Shown: in pieces, positions 12,801 through 20,697 of the stretch | How positions within the stretch are numbered: position 1 is the stretch's first letter | Layout of the letters: the number at the start of each line of letters is the position of its first letter | DNA from: Metridium senile | Taxonomy: Eukaryota; Cnidaria; Anthozoa; Actiniaria; Metridiidae | Assembly: GCA_949775045.1 (NCBI GenBank) | Contig: OX459106.1 | Coordinates: forward strand, 2,344,727 to 2,408,726 | Length of the DNA: 64,000 bases | Direction of reading: 5' to 3' | Program-made: the position numbers and the translations under genes | The notes under the pieces: generated by a model | The model's database searches: none | Told to the model about the DNA's origin: nothing | What the model saw: only the letters and a program-made list of their open reading frames with translations

Positions 12801-13307
12801 GATTGTGCATGCATATTCAAACAGTTTATCTTTATTAGGGTGCAGCAAATTCAACTGTTTGAAAGCATACAGGAAAATTAATATGTCTTTACCAATTTGC
12901 ATCATGTCAGTAATCAATTTTGATCCTCTATTGCAAATAAAAGATGCATGGCTCATGATGCGAGTATCATGTTGACCGAACTCTGCATACTTCTTTAACT
13001 TGTCTTCGTTGTCTGGGAAGGAGAGAGTTATAACTTTCAACTGTAAATCATCAGGAACTGGGGGACATCTGTCTTGTAGATAGCCAAATGGAAAGTTAAG
13101 AGCCAAGTACTTGCAACAGATATCCTGAAGAGATTTGGCTTGGTAGAGTACTGGAATGTCACTTTGAGTTTGGCTGTACGAGGGCGATGTTGGATTAGAG
13201 AAGGTTGGTGATCCGTACATGGATGTTCCTGGGCCATATCTATCATTTTCATCAGAATAGTCATCTGTATATTCGGATTCGCTGTCAAAGTAGCTTTGAA
13301 AACTCAT
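3096..13307 (-). CDS. ZSWIM4/5/6/8-family protein, six joined exons, 3' end outside or undetected
   Basis: Joining 13307-12893, 11486-11109, 8387-8223, 6535-6271, 5600-5479 and 3829-3096 gives 2079 nt, exactly 693 codons. Every junction keeps frame and uses GT-AG. The protein begins MSFQSYFDSESEY. A BC-box-like SLQDICCKYL and a Cul2-box-like VPDDLQLKV come next, then a CxC...CxH SWIM zinc finger. LPISDAIN and the GAPDSTAGP segment follow, then an LCDELSRLW repeat region. In this family (best known from ZSWIM8/EBAX-1) these parts make a substrate receptor for Cullin-RING ubiquitin ligases through Elongin B/C. The closest match I recall is ZSWIM8-like around GAPD-TAGP and CDE-LW, but the paralogue is not settled. 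The last exon ends in a perfect GTGAGT donor, so about a third of the usual length is missing. Introns are full of mobile DNA. Confidence 0.85.
4150..5339 (+). pseudogene. relic of a 2A-peptide / cysteine-protease-like mobile gene (antisense in ZSWIM intron 5)
   Basis: Pieces of one protein appear in order in changing frames. First comes a basic, Arg/Tyr-rich part (YRQTDYENAYRETSRE, about 4195-4250). LRRFVYHRIRS (about 4790-4825) and RLSKDSVTCNELL (to about 5000) follow. A frameshift then leads to an ATG at 4988 whose 52-codon frame contains DVEKNPGP (5018-5041). This fits the D-x-E-x-N-P-G-P ribosome-skipping 2A consensus. The frame continues VDPSKTITA and QQCVAMSLCSLI, resembling the catalytic-Cys motif of the OTU/C76-like protease in the ORF at 26438-27478. 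It stops at 5144-5146. NDLVMIMNI and LPTRLNVLNTDYELQYSDSF continue in other frames to 5339. Internal stops and shifts make it a dead copy. Confidence 0.65.
4988..5146 (+). CDS. short ORF with 2A-like DVEKNPGP motif (part of relic)
   Basis: A 52-codon frame begins MNYCKCKLYY. The 2A-like motif is residues 11-18 and a candidate catalytic Cys is residue 43 (QQCVAM). By the known mechanism, skipping would separate the protein between Gly17 and Pro18. Whether this copy is expressed is unknown. The frame is truncated before the His part of the protease. Confidence 0.5.
   Translation: MNYCKCKLYYDVEKNPGPKNTLYVDPSKTITAFIFRQNTVQQCVAMSLCSLI
5479..5600 (-). CDS. ZSWIM-like gene, exon 5
   Basis: The acceptor is ACATTTACAAG|TAGAAG and the donor is GAAAG|GTAGGT. 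It encodes SWTLCDELSRLWQMFVLNP and a helix ending LLDWNKK. The C-D-E-L-x-x-LW core is a strong family match. Open frame upstream of the acceptor is intron and includes a MITE beginning at 5643. Confidence 0.85.
5643..5856. mobile_element. MITE with about 30-bp inverted ends
   Basis: TAGCCCCCTTCAAAG...GCGCCATCTT at the left is matched inverted by AAGATGGCGC...GAAGGGGACTA at the right. It lies in ZSWIM intron 5, about 40 bp upstream of the exon 5 acceptor. Confidence 0.6.
6271..6535 (-). CDS. ZSWIM-like gene, exon 4
   Basis: The acceptor is TTATACAG|ATCCA and the donor is TTCAG|GTAGAA. It encodes VFVLLETILDLLQDGN and AIKSCTEQLLSRL, matching the helical LL-x-I-x-E region after the SWIM finger in ZSWIM proteins. 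A Pro/Ser/Thr-rich linker follows. Confidence 0.8.
6709..7217. mobile_element. inverted-repeat MITE (AAGGCCC...GGGCCTT), host of a nested MITE
   Basis: Left end AAGGCCCCGGCAAACAG and right end GCCCGGGCCTT are parts of arms of about 110 bp that share the CAACATTTG and GAATGGCAATGTTTAA steps. A one-ended relative lies at 16469-16640. The element is interrupted at 6820-7112 by another MITE. Confidence 0.75.
6820..7112. mobile_element. nested MITE, ends CAGGGTTCGTGCT / AGCACGAACCCTG, 6-bp duplication GTTTTA
   Basis: Perfect 13-bp inverted ends are flanked by GTTTTA at 6814-6819 and 7113-7118. The interior repeats CTAAGGAGTTTT-type steps. It sits between the two arms of the outer element, so it inserted later. 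Confidence 0.8.
7220..7620. mobile_element. foldback MITE flanked by TTAA
   Basis: Arms of about 110 bp start AGTGCACCTG and end CAGGTGCACT. Both sides are flanked by TTAA (7216-7219 and 7621-7624), the target used by piggyBac-type transposases. It abuts the right end of the preceding MITE. Confidence 0.8.
7800..8190 (-). mobile_element. tRNA-derived SINE-like repeat
   Basis: On the minus strand, 8172-8101 reads a tRNA-like A-box region (GATGGTCTAGTGGTCAGTGG) and a perfect B-box GGTTCGATTCC. The body to about 7800 contains TATATAGCGC, a short motif that recurs in other repeats here (25850, 36940). A complete tRNA fold is not supported, so I call it SINE-derived. Confidence 0.6.
8223..8387 (-). 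CDS. ZSWIM-like gene, exon 3
   Basis: The acceptor is GTTTATAG|GTCTAG and the donor is GAAG|GTAATA; 165 nt, phase 1 on both sides. It encodes LDEDSCWFVCSDDL, which continues the GAPDSTAGP segment of exon 2 as in family members. The intronic minisatellite begins only a few bases upstream of the acceptor, so its T-rich minus strand forms the polypyrimidine tract. Confidence 0.8.
8396..10395. repeat. 2-kb minisatellite, unit about 24 bp (ACAATACAAACAACACATTC type)
   Basis: About 80 units of CAATACAAACAACACATTCT+AAAA vary mainly at the last step (ATTCTAAAA, ATTGTAAAA, CATATGTAAAA). A higher-order duplication is visible. The irregular series ACGCAACACATGTAAAC ... ACAGCACATT ... CACAAGTCATG starts near 8902 and again near 9513. 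ACAAGACATATG occurs near 9293 and 9998. It fills ZSWIM intron 2 and its minus strand is T/G-rich. The many Cys/Leu-rich frames through it are artefacts. Confidence 0.95.
10419..10610. mobile_element. palindromic Penelope-type fragment with degenerate hammerhead-like motif
   Basis: GTCTCTGACTAAATTTGATG (from 10424) is mirrored by CATCAAATTTAGTCAGAGAC (to 10602). The right arm has CTGGTGT-A-GGCTAA-AGAT-TTAGCT-GAAATGTC at 10536-10567. That is a decayed form of the core seen cleanly at 25011-25042. The same flank (GAATCCTGACTAC) follows both copies, in opposite orientation. Confidence 0.6.
10745..10763. repeat. (GA)n microsatellite
   Basis: A short AGAGAGAG run in ZSWIM intron 2. Confidence 0.8.
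11109..11486 (-). CDS. ZSWIM-like gene, exon 2 (SWIM zinc finger)
   Basis: The acceptor is TTTAATTTTCAG|GATTTC and the donor is CCAG|GTCAGT. It encodes FDRGKITSVHCSCKKR, then CVHVLAAAL. This is the CxCx(n)CxH SWIM finger with all four ligands present. RLPISDAINTLS and a helical stretch (LLKFSQYLL) follow, then SGAPDSTAGPG. The start of this exon precedes the first ATG of the local open frame, so an ORF-only view misses the zinc finger. Confidence 0.87.
11500..12890. other. ZSWIM intron 1, no further gene seen
   Basis: AT-rich sequence between exons 1 and 2. The frame at 11903-12148 has no recognisable similarity. Confidence 0.5.
12893..13307 (-). CDS. ZSWIM-like gene, exon 1 (start, BC-box, Cul2-box)
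   Basis: It starts at the ATG at 13307 (MSFQSYF). The acidic, Ser/Tyr-rich first 60 residues look disordered. SLQDICCKYL then fits the Elongin-binding BC-box, with Leu and Cys at the expected spacing. VPDDLQLKV fits a Cullin-2 box. The exon ends in MMQI plus one base at donor G|GTAAAG (GT at 12892-12891). The open frame running on to 12756 is intron: it has no family similarity and the frame continues perfectly into exon 2. Confidence 0.85.
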
Positions 13308-13760
13308 CTTCGTGCACCAACAAATGTATTTTCTAACGATATGGAATGAATACTAATATGCTCAATATTTCTATATATTATTCACCAAAATTGACTTCAA
13401 GTTTTAAGGGTCTTGAGTTAGAAGTCTTTCAAGAAGTCGTTGTGGAAATGTTTTCGGTGTCTTCACAGCTGTTCGTTTTGTGTCTTTCCATTCAGCAGTT
13501 ACTGGCAGGCTTCGATCGTAGAATTCTAGCAGCAATAAAACAATGATGATAAAGAAACCAGAAACTTCATGCTTGGTATTTATACACAAGTAAAGTTGAT
13601 TCTTGGAAGAACTTTGCACTGATACCACATACGTCAACACGCCGCAGGGAGCCCACACCAGATAAAACTTTTGACACAGGAAACCCAACCAGATTGAACA
13701 TTTCCTCTATGACGTGATTTTACTACAAGCCCAGCTGAATACTTTATTATTTAGATATAT
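13308..13760. other. upstream region of ZSWIM-like gene
   Basis: This should contain the 5' UTR and promoter on the minus strand. A minus frame at 13404-13688 includes a hydrophobic stretch (FFIIIVLLLLEF). It is more likely chance or an upstream ORF than a separate gene. Confidence 0.35.
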
Positions 13761-13766
13761 TTAACA

Positions 13767-14215
13767 ATTATTCGCCAAAGGCGAAGTGATTATCGGTGAA
13801 TATTTACCGATAATCACTTCGCCTGAGGTGAATAATCGTTTTAGTATAAATACAAAGGTGAGTATTTGAAAAAAGAAAGAAAGAAACAGCATTGAAAGTG
13901 AAAATATTTTACTTTTTAAAAGCGCGAACGTCACGCGAAAGTGTCCGGCTCGCATTGTCTCGCTTAATGACAAAAAAACGTGAAAATTTACTATGATATA
14001 CCTTTAAATAGCTTGACACGAAACTTTGTAGCTTCTTAATAGTCGATTTTGGGACAGCATTTTCTTTAAAGTTTTCAATTTCATCTTCGCTAACAGTGAC
14101 GAAACGACTAATGGCAGCCATTTTGTCCGAAAAGGTGATTATCGGCTGATAATCCGAGATAGCAAACCAATCAGCGCGCGCGATTTTCTATAATCACCTG
14201 CGTATTTATACTAAT
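13767..14215 (-). mobile_element. non-autonomous element with Crypton/DUF3504-like N-terminal ORF fragment
   Basis: The left side is a hairpin (GGCGAAGTGATTATCGG mirrored by CCGATAATCACTTCGCC, 13780-13826). The right side has GATTATCGG...CCAATCAGCGCGCGCG. A minus ORF (14121-13909) begins MAAISRFVTVSEDEIENF. This start resembles the KIAA1958/Crypton-type tyrosine recombinase proteins common in cnidarian genomes, but it is cut off after about 70 residues. Only the N-terminal part is present; no recombinase active site is seen. Confidence 0.45.
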
Positions 14216-14580
14216 AGTTATTATTACTGGGTTGCCTGGAATACTTATAAATATGATTAAAAATATAATATAATAAAACAATTTCAACAAAGATTTTCGG
14301 CGATTACGAACCAAGGGGAAAATTGTCACTCATAGCATAAGGACTGGATTTTGTTGTGGAAACGATATTTTAGCCTTAATGAGGCACATAATTTCGATTA
14401 AAAAAATCCAAGGTAAACTGAAATGAGTGATTTTCAACTTTGAACTGAATACTGCGAAAAACGGTCATTTTTGACTTTCAGCTAAACTTTATATGCTAAA
14501 TCGAATCGCTGGTGACTGCTAGCTGATTGTAGTTAACGGAGGAGAGCTCGATCGGTTGTTTTAAAAGGTATTTCCTAAAT

Positions 14581-14995
14581 TTTCAATTTTAGGCCGATTA
14601 AAAGTTTATTGGGCGTTTTGTTTAATTTAATCTCGATCGATAGACCCTTTTAATATTAAGTCACGAAGTGTTGTGTTTTCCGCGCTTGACGTCAAATTTA
14701 TTCTTTTCAATTCCTTTCATATTATACAAATCTCAAAAGAATAAATTTGACGTCAAGCGCGGAAAAGACAACACTTCGGGACTTATTAAAGGGTCTATAC
14801 GATATTCAAGAATAACTGACTCATATAACATAAACAGGTGTTTCTAGTATACTAAATACAGAAAACAATCAATTAGAAATAAAAAACATTAAAGTCATTA
14901 AAACGACTCGGTGTGTAAGAAATCATGCAGCGACAAAAACAAGCGATACAGTCACGATACTTTAATACGCTCGTTACGAAACCACGCATGTACGA
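14581..14995. repeat. interspersed repeat, inverted partner at 22985-23225, split by a MITE
   Basis: TTCAAGAATAACTGACTCAT...GAAACCACGCATG is matched in reverse complement at about 22990-23190, about 8 kb away. Both carry ATCTCGATCGATA at the same end. The left copy is interrupted by the 153-bp MITE at 14643-14795. Confidence 0.7.
14643..14795. mobile_element. 153-bp foldback MITE (GACCCTTTTAA...), TA duplication
   Basis: Arms of about 65 bp (GACCCTTTTAATA ... GGGTC) with TGACGTCAA in each arm and TA on both sides (14641-14642, 14796-14797). The related copy at 23190 is uninterrupted at the same point and shows the empty site. Confidence 0.75.
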
Positions 14996-14999
14996 CACG

Positions 15000-16150
15000 C
15001 GTACGGGTGAAAACGCACTGCGCACGCTCGGAAGACGTTTGTGTTTACAATAAAACCATTGGAGATATACCGGCGTTTGGTAAATCTTAAAAGGCCGTTC
15101 GTGGAAAGTTAGTGATTATATTTCCCTAACACATTACATTAGTTGTTTTTTCCCTGGTCAAATAATACAAGAGAAATTCGCATAATACATACATAACCAC
15201 ACGAATATATACAAATATATGACTTGAATTGGGACTTGAACTGATAATTACAAGCATTCGGATCAGGCAAAATTAAATAAATTGTTTTCTCGCCCCAAAT
15301 TAAACTAGTTTCTATTGCTTAATTAAATCAGTCAGTTCTAAAACTATTTGTTTTATTTATCGTTTGAGAATTCTGAAGTTTAATTTCACAAATTTTTGGC
15401 TTTCGGTTTTCTGCGAACCCACTACGCTTTTTGCTGCTGTTAGTTTAATTTAATTGATATGGCAGCCGTATAAACTCTAAGCGTTGGAATGTCTGAGTTC
15501 TTCGCAGAAATTAATTCGAAAATTTCGTTAAAATTAAATTATACGCTTTTACGGCAAAGTTATTTCGCCAAATGGAACTTTGGAATTCAGTCTGTTTAAA
15601 TTCGGCCTAATTACTCAGGCTACCCAGCAGAGGAGTCTGAGTCTAGGTTTACATTTTCTATCTATGGGTCTATTGTTGTGTCGAGATTACATATGACGTA
15701 ATGCCACAGGTAAACCACAACTACTCTATGACGTAGCCTGAGTAAACCCACTAAGTGCGCCTAGTTCCTTCAAGTTCCTTCCTAGTTTTGTGGTTTGGTT
15801 GCAGGCTTGGTTACAAAACTCAGAAGGTATAGTCCACAATCTGAAGCCTGCAAATGATGTCGGCATTTCTTAAGCTTCTCTTGTTTTTTTTGTTTTTTTT
15901 TCGATTTATTCATGATATATTTTGGTTGTACGTGTTCGTGTTATATAGCCATAACAAGTCGTTGCACTCAGTAGATGATAGGATGATGAATTCGATACAA
16001 ATATTTATTTCAAAGACGTGTAATAAATCAACAAAATATTCTCATATTACCGACATCCTTTGCAGGCTTCAAGATATAGGCCAAGATTGTTTAAATAGGT
16101 TTATAAAATTCATGAATAATTAATGAGCAATTGACAAAAGAATTCACGTC
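15000..16150. other. intergenic, a small inverted repeat only
   Basis: ACTCAGGCTAC at 15613-15623 is mirrored by GTAGCCTGAGT at 15733-15743, probably a short MITE. No gene is recognised. Confidence 0.4.
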
Positions 16151-16285
16151 CGTGAGACGGAGGTTTTATATCCGATACAGATTCGTCCTGATTTGCATAA
16201 GTTTCAACTTGAATTTTCTCGGCCAGATTTACTTTTATATCTTGACAATTTTAGTAAAATATTAAAGAACTAATGTTGGAGTTTC

Positions 16286-16338
16286 ATAAGTACTATACAA
16301 TATTTGTGTTTGGCACTCATATTGTATATAGTACTTAT
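16286..16338. repeat. hairpin (ATAAGTACTATACAATAT mirrored)
   Basis: Arms of about 18 bp with a 16-bp loop. The sequence just right of it (CGCGCACTCTCATTGGTTCG) resembles the flank of the element at 13767-14215. Confidence 0.55.
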
Positions 16339-16468
16339 ACACAACTCACAACCTCATAAGAACGCGCACTCTCATTGGTTCGCTATCTCGGGATATTATA
16401 CCATATCTACCACTGAAGCTCGTGCGTCTTGTCACGCTTTGTTACTAAAACAATTATTCTCCTCAGGC

Positions 16469-16650
16469 TAAAGGCCCGGGCAAACAGTTTCAACATTTGC
16501 TTCAAGCCTTCAACATCCGTTCGATTTTGTTGAATGGCAATGTTTAAACGCTTTTAAACTCTTTCAACATTGTTGAAACGTGTTGAATCGATGTTTAATC
16601 GATGTTGGATTGATGTTGAAAGCGTTTAAATATGTGCACATTTAGTCTCA
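16469..16650. mobile_element. one-ended copy of the AAGGCCC MITE
   Basis: It starts GGCCCGGGCAAACAGTTTC and follows the left arm of the element at 6709-7217. The right terminus is missing. Confidence 0.65.
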
Positions 16651-16763
16651 TTTTCTATCACTGAGAAATGTAGGTGAGATGGCCTATACACTAAATAAGC
16701 CCAATATCACAGTATCCTCCAGAATGATCTTGAATACAATCATTGTCACCATGACAACCTTAC

Positions 16764-17536
16764 AGTGTGATAATACCCCAGCTGTGCTGATAGCCCCTGT
16801 ATCAATCATTTGACCATTGTTGTTATTATCCCATTCAGGAACATATGGCGGGCAGTTTTCAAACCAATCCCGATCTTGATCTTCAAAGCTTTCCCTTGAA
16901 CGGTTGCTTAGCAACGCTAGAATATTGGGCCCGTCAATAGAGCTACGATCTGTTGAATTGACGGGCGTTGGCCTGACGGTGGGATCAACCTTTAATAGAA
17001 GAGATTACGTTAGACCAGATTTGTAATTAAGTATCATGAAATGTGCAATAGGGGCATGAATCAATAGGAAAGCGTTAGCCTCCTCCACAGGCGTCTCTGT
17101 GATCTAATTTGCATTTGGGTTTCCTGTGCTGCTACTAGAGAGGGACTAGGCGCTAGTTAGGTTTGCCTCTCCCCCTACCCCGCTCGTTTTTTCCTCACCA
17201 CAGGAAGCCCGATGAAAAGAAATATAAGAGATGCCTGTGGAGGATCGAGGCAAAGATGAGCGTTATGTTCACTAGTGTTGGTATGGTGATGCTAAAGATT
17301 TGCCAACCATTTTAAGTTTCTTTGTTTTAATAACAATGGTTGGTTGGCAAAACCATAACAAAGTGCGTCACTGGATTTAAATTTTTCTGAGCTTTGCTTT
17401 TTGTTGATGTGGGAGTTTGAGTAGTTGTGTCCGATCTACTTTTATCTAAGTTCGTATTTGGTTGTAAAAGATAATCAATATTAACTGGATCTAACAGATC
17501 TACAAAGAATACCACTGCTAGCAATAAACGTCTCAT
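16764..17536 (-). CDS. possible small secreted protein gene, two exons, 3' end unknown
   Basis: Exon 1 (17536-17372) begins MRRLLLAVVFFVDLLDP, a plausible signal peptide. A Thr/Lys-rich stretch (TTTQTPTSTKSKAQK) follows, ending at a possible donor CCA|GTGACG. Exon 2 (16989-16764), after acceptor TCTATTAAAG, keeps frame and encodes VDPTVRPTPVNSTDRSS, NILALLSNRSRESFEDQD and CPPYVPEWDNNNN. It ends at a good donor CACT|GTAAGG. I recognise no family. The gene lies just downstream of the phosphodiesterase gene on the same strand and could be its distal exons instead. Support is splice signals and composition only. Confidence 0.3.
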
Positions 17537-17700
17537 TTTACATAACCGTTTATATTAAAAGCTGTCACGTTTTCACTGATCACCGATCTGTAATCACGAG
17601 TCACGACAGTGAAAATCTGTAAATCACGGGTCACGGGCGAAGATGATTTCACGGATCACGGCTTAAATATTTTTTGCTTTTCGCGAATCACAGGCCAAAT

Positions 17701-18384
17701 TTAAGGTGAATCACAGATTACAAAAAACCCTCTGGATAATTGTGTTGTTGAAAATACGTGTTGTCTGGTGCTTGCCCTTATGCTGAGTCCTTGTTTATGT
17801 ATTTCAGTTTTACTTTCCTTTTGTTTAATAGTTGAAGTCATTGTTGGAGTCGATTCCAACTTCAAGCGGTTGTTTATGTTTGTTAAAAGTTGTGCTGCTT
17901 TTGTTCTTGGGAATAGTAACAATGTCGATGTTACGAGTGATTTTATAACGTGATGTGATGAGTATTCCTTACGTCGTAGTTGTCTGTCTGTCAAGATGTT
18001 GTGAGGGTCACTTACGGTCGTTGTTTGGGCGTCTTTGTTACGACTTTCAGTTATACCCCCGCTTTTGATTTGAAGCTTTGGTAAGGTGTTTTTCTTTAGT
18101 ACCATTTTACTTGAAGAGATTGTTATATTATTTAATGTCAAGCTCTTTGTTGACGTTCCTGTTGTTTTTATTTTGTTTGGTGTTGGGATCATGATGTCTG
18201 TTTTCTTTGGTTTTAGTAGTCCATTTTTTAATGTTAATGTTGTATTCGTTGTCTTTGGTGTTGTTCTTATCATCGTGGTTGTTGATAACCTCGGTTTGAT
18301 TAGCTTCGTTGTTCTTATTTCCCTTGTTATTGTGATCGTTGTTTTTAATGTAATTGTGGTTGCTGCTGCTGCTGCTGTTGTTGC
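17701..18384 (-). pseudogene. in-frame continuation of the ENPP Thr-rich tail after two stops
   Basis: The frame of the phosphodiesterase continues without a stop for 227 codons beyond the two TGA codons. It first keeps the same Thr/Ala/Lys composition, then becomes less repetitive (SDPHNILTDRQLRRKEY) and ends at TAA 17703-17701. Either the tail was once longer and has been cut by a small insertion, or the stops are errors in a repetitive region. Plus-strand Val/Leu-rich frames here are shadows. Confidence 0.5.
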
Positions 18385-18563
18385 TCACGTTCAAGTTGTT
18401 TCTCTTGTTTTCGTTCCCCATGCCTTTGTTCCCGTAGGTTTTATTGTTGTGTTTAATATTTCCTGTGTCATTACTGTTGCTGCTTCTGCTGCTGCTGCTG
18501 TTGCTGCTGCTGTTGTTATTGGTTCTGCTTCTGCTGTTGTTGTTGTTGCTGCTGTTGTTGTGG

Positions 18564-18602
<39 letters not shown>

Positions 18603-19080
18603 CTCTTGTTTTCGTTCCCGATGCCTTTGTTCCCGTTGGTTTTACTGTTGTTTTTTCTATTTCCTGTGACTGTGTTCCTGCTTCTGCTGTTGTTGTTGTT
18701 GTTGTTGTATCTCTTGTTTTTGTTCCCGATGCCTTTGTTTTCGTTGATTTTATTGTTGTTTTCATTTCCGGTGTCAATGTTGTTGATGCTGCTGCTGCTG
18801 TTGTTGTTGTTGTTTCGCTTGTTTTCGTTCCCAATGCCTTTGTTTTCGTTGTTTTTATTGTTGTTTTTATTTTCGGTGTCATTGTTGTTGCCGCTGCTGC
18901 TGTTGCTGTTGTTGTTGTTGTTCCTGCTGCTGCTGTTTTTGTTGTTGTTGTTGTTTCTCTTGTTTTTGTTCCCGATGCCTTTGTTCTCGTTGGTTTTATT
19001 GCTGTTTTTATTTCTTGTGTCATTGTTGTTGTTGTTGTTGTTGTTGCTGTTGTTGTTGTTGTTGTTTTTGTTGTTGTTGT
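18350..19080. repeat. GTT/GCT trinucleotide-rich coding minisatellite (ENPP tail)
   Basis: Several cycles of (GTT)n/(GCT)n tracts alternate with TCTCTTGTTTTCGTTCCC-type segments. The larger unit of about 110-140 bp repeats about six times. Confidence 0.85.
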
Positions 19081-20697
19081 TTTCGTTCCCAATGAGTTCC
19101 TTTCAAGTCCCTTACGTGAGCTAGATGTACGTTCGTGATGAGTCAACGTTGAACGCTGGTTGTGATGCTGGTTGATTGTATTAGTTATTGATGGTGTGTG
19201 CTTTAGTGGTGGGAAAACGGTATCCCCTCGAGTCTGCAAGTACTTATTGCCATCTGCCGTCCTAGATGCGCTTAGAGGACGGCTAGGCTGTTTAGAACGA
19301 TTCTTATGTTTGTTTTTTATCTTATTTGTCATACTTACTTCATATGGCCAGAGCTTGGTCTTATTGTATGTCGTATTGCCTCTTAAATATTCGATCATGT
19401 TTACTAAAGAACCATTGTTGGGCAGAGGCGTCTCACCAAGCAAATAACATAACAATGAATACACATCAATGGCGCGAGCAAATTTAGGAGAGCTGTAACC
19501 TCTTTTAAATGCAGGACCTCGTGCATAGAATATTCCTGCAGAGTTATCTGATGGCGGCCAGTCGTGTGCTCCCTCGGTCCATTCCCCCTCGGCAATAGAG
19601 TTCCAGTCGCGACGCATAAGCCAACCCTCTTCGACAATCAAATATATGGGAGAAATACGGCGATTGTTTTTATAATACAGGCTATCTGGTATATCTTCCT
19701 TTTTGTAAACTTTCATGTGGGGGTTGTTAGCTTTTTGTAGTTTGTCGTAAACCTCTTGAAATCGGCCTGGTTTAGGCCATATGTGCTGTCGGCTTGCTAT
19801 GTTCTTAAAGTAGCTATCAGGTGTTATGTAATCGTGGAGTCGAACCTGCCTTGTGTGTTTTGTTTCTATTATACCATGATCTGATACTATCACAATATTA
19901 GTATCGTGAATAAGTCTGCGGTCTTTTAATCTTTTCAATAGATACCCCAACACTTCTTTATCAATTGCCTCGATTTGTTTGAGGTATTCTTTACTGTTTG
20001 GTCCGTGTGAATGTCCCTTCAGGTCAGGCTCTTCAATGTACATCGTAATAAACACAGGTGGATCGCTTGCCATCAGCCACTCATCCACAATCGTGTCAAT
20101 CCTCTTCTTATACGATTCAACAAAGTTAAAATAACAATGAACCTTATATAAAAGTCTCATGAATTCAAGTTCCATTGGATCTCGAAGACGTTCACATTCG
20201 ACATTACAAGACTCGTTTATGTAGAACGAAGGTTTTTGTCCATAGCTTGTGCTTCCAGGCCAAAAATACGTTCCTGTTTTTATGCCTCGTTTCTCCATCG
20301 TCATCCAAAGTGGCTCCGATTCGTTGTAGAATTTTGGATCGAAATTTGAGCAATCATGTTCCATGATAAATTTAGCCAAATACTTGGGATCCCAGAACTT
20401 ATCATCTACTATGCCATGGCTTTCTGGGTACAATCCTGTAAGAAAGGTCGTGTGAATGGGAAACGTCTTAAGTGGATGAACGCCGTAAAGATGTTTCGCT
20501 TTCACGCCAGATTTAGCAATGAAGTCAAAATTGGGAGTAAACGTAAGACTGCTTTCGAGTGCTTTCCATCCCAATCCATCAAAAGAAATAAGTATTAATG
20601 GATGAATTGATTTATCACCAACTTGCACCAATGCTTTGGAAATCGCAGTAAAGTATAAGATGATGGCTATCGCAAGAATAACGCCTAAGTCAGCCAT
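18391..20697 (-). CDS. ectonucleotide pyrophosphatase/phosphodiesterase (ENPP family) with long Thr-rich tail
   Basis: 768 codons from ATG 20697. Residues 1-20 are hydrophobic (signal peptide or anchor). The alkaline-phosphatase-like catalytic domain fills about 33-425, with metal ligands D40 (SFDGLGW), D225 and H229 (EPDLKGHSHG), D273-H274 (VSDHGI) and H378 (GAHDWPP). The nucleophile is T78 (KTFPIH). ENPP enzymes cleave nucleotide or lysophospholipid phosphodiesters outside the cell or in vesicles. At residue 99 it has Asp where family members usually have the phosphate-binding Asn (G-I-V-D-D). From about 538 the protein turns into Thr runs broken by TKASGTKTRETT-type repeats, encoded by ACA/GCA trinucleotide expansions. 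Two in-frame TGA codons (18393-18391, 18387-18385) end it, but the same frame then stays open to 17701. Confidence 0.88.

Noticed and set aside
13404..13688. Small membrane-protein gene upstream of ZSWIM
   Set aside because: Hydrophobic stretch but no splice or start support, and it lies where the ZSWIM 5' UTR should be.
18086..19138. 350-codon plus-strand Val/Leu-rich ORF
   Set aside because: Antisense of the trinucleotide-repeat tail of the ENPP gene; no family similarity.
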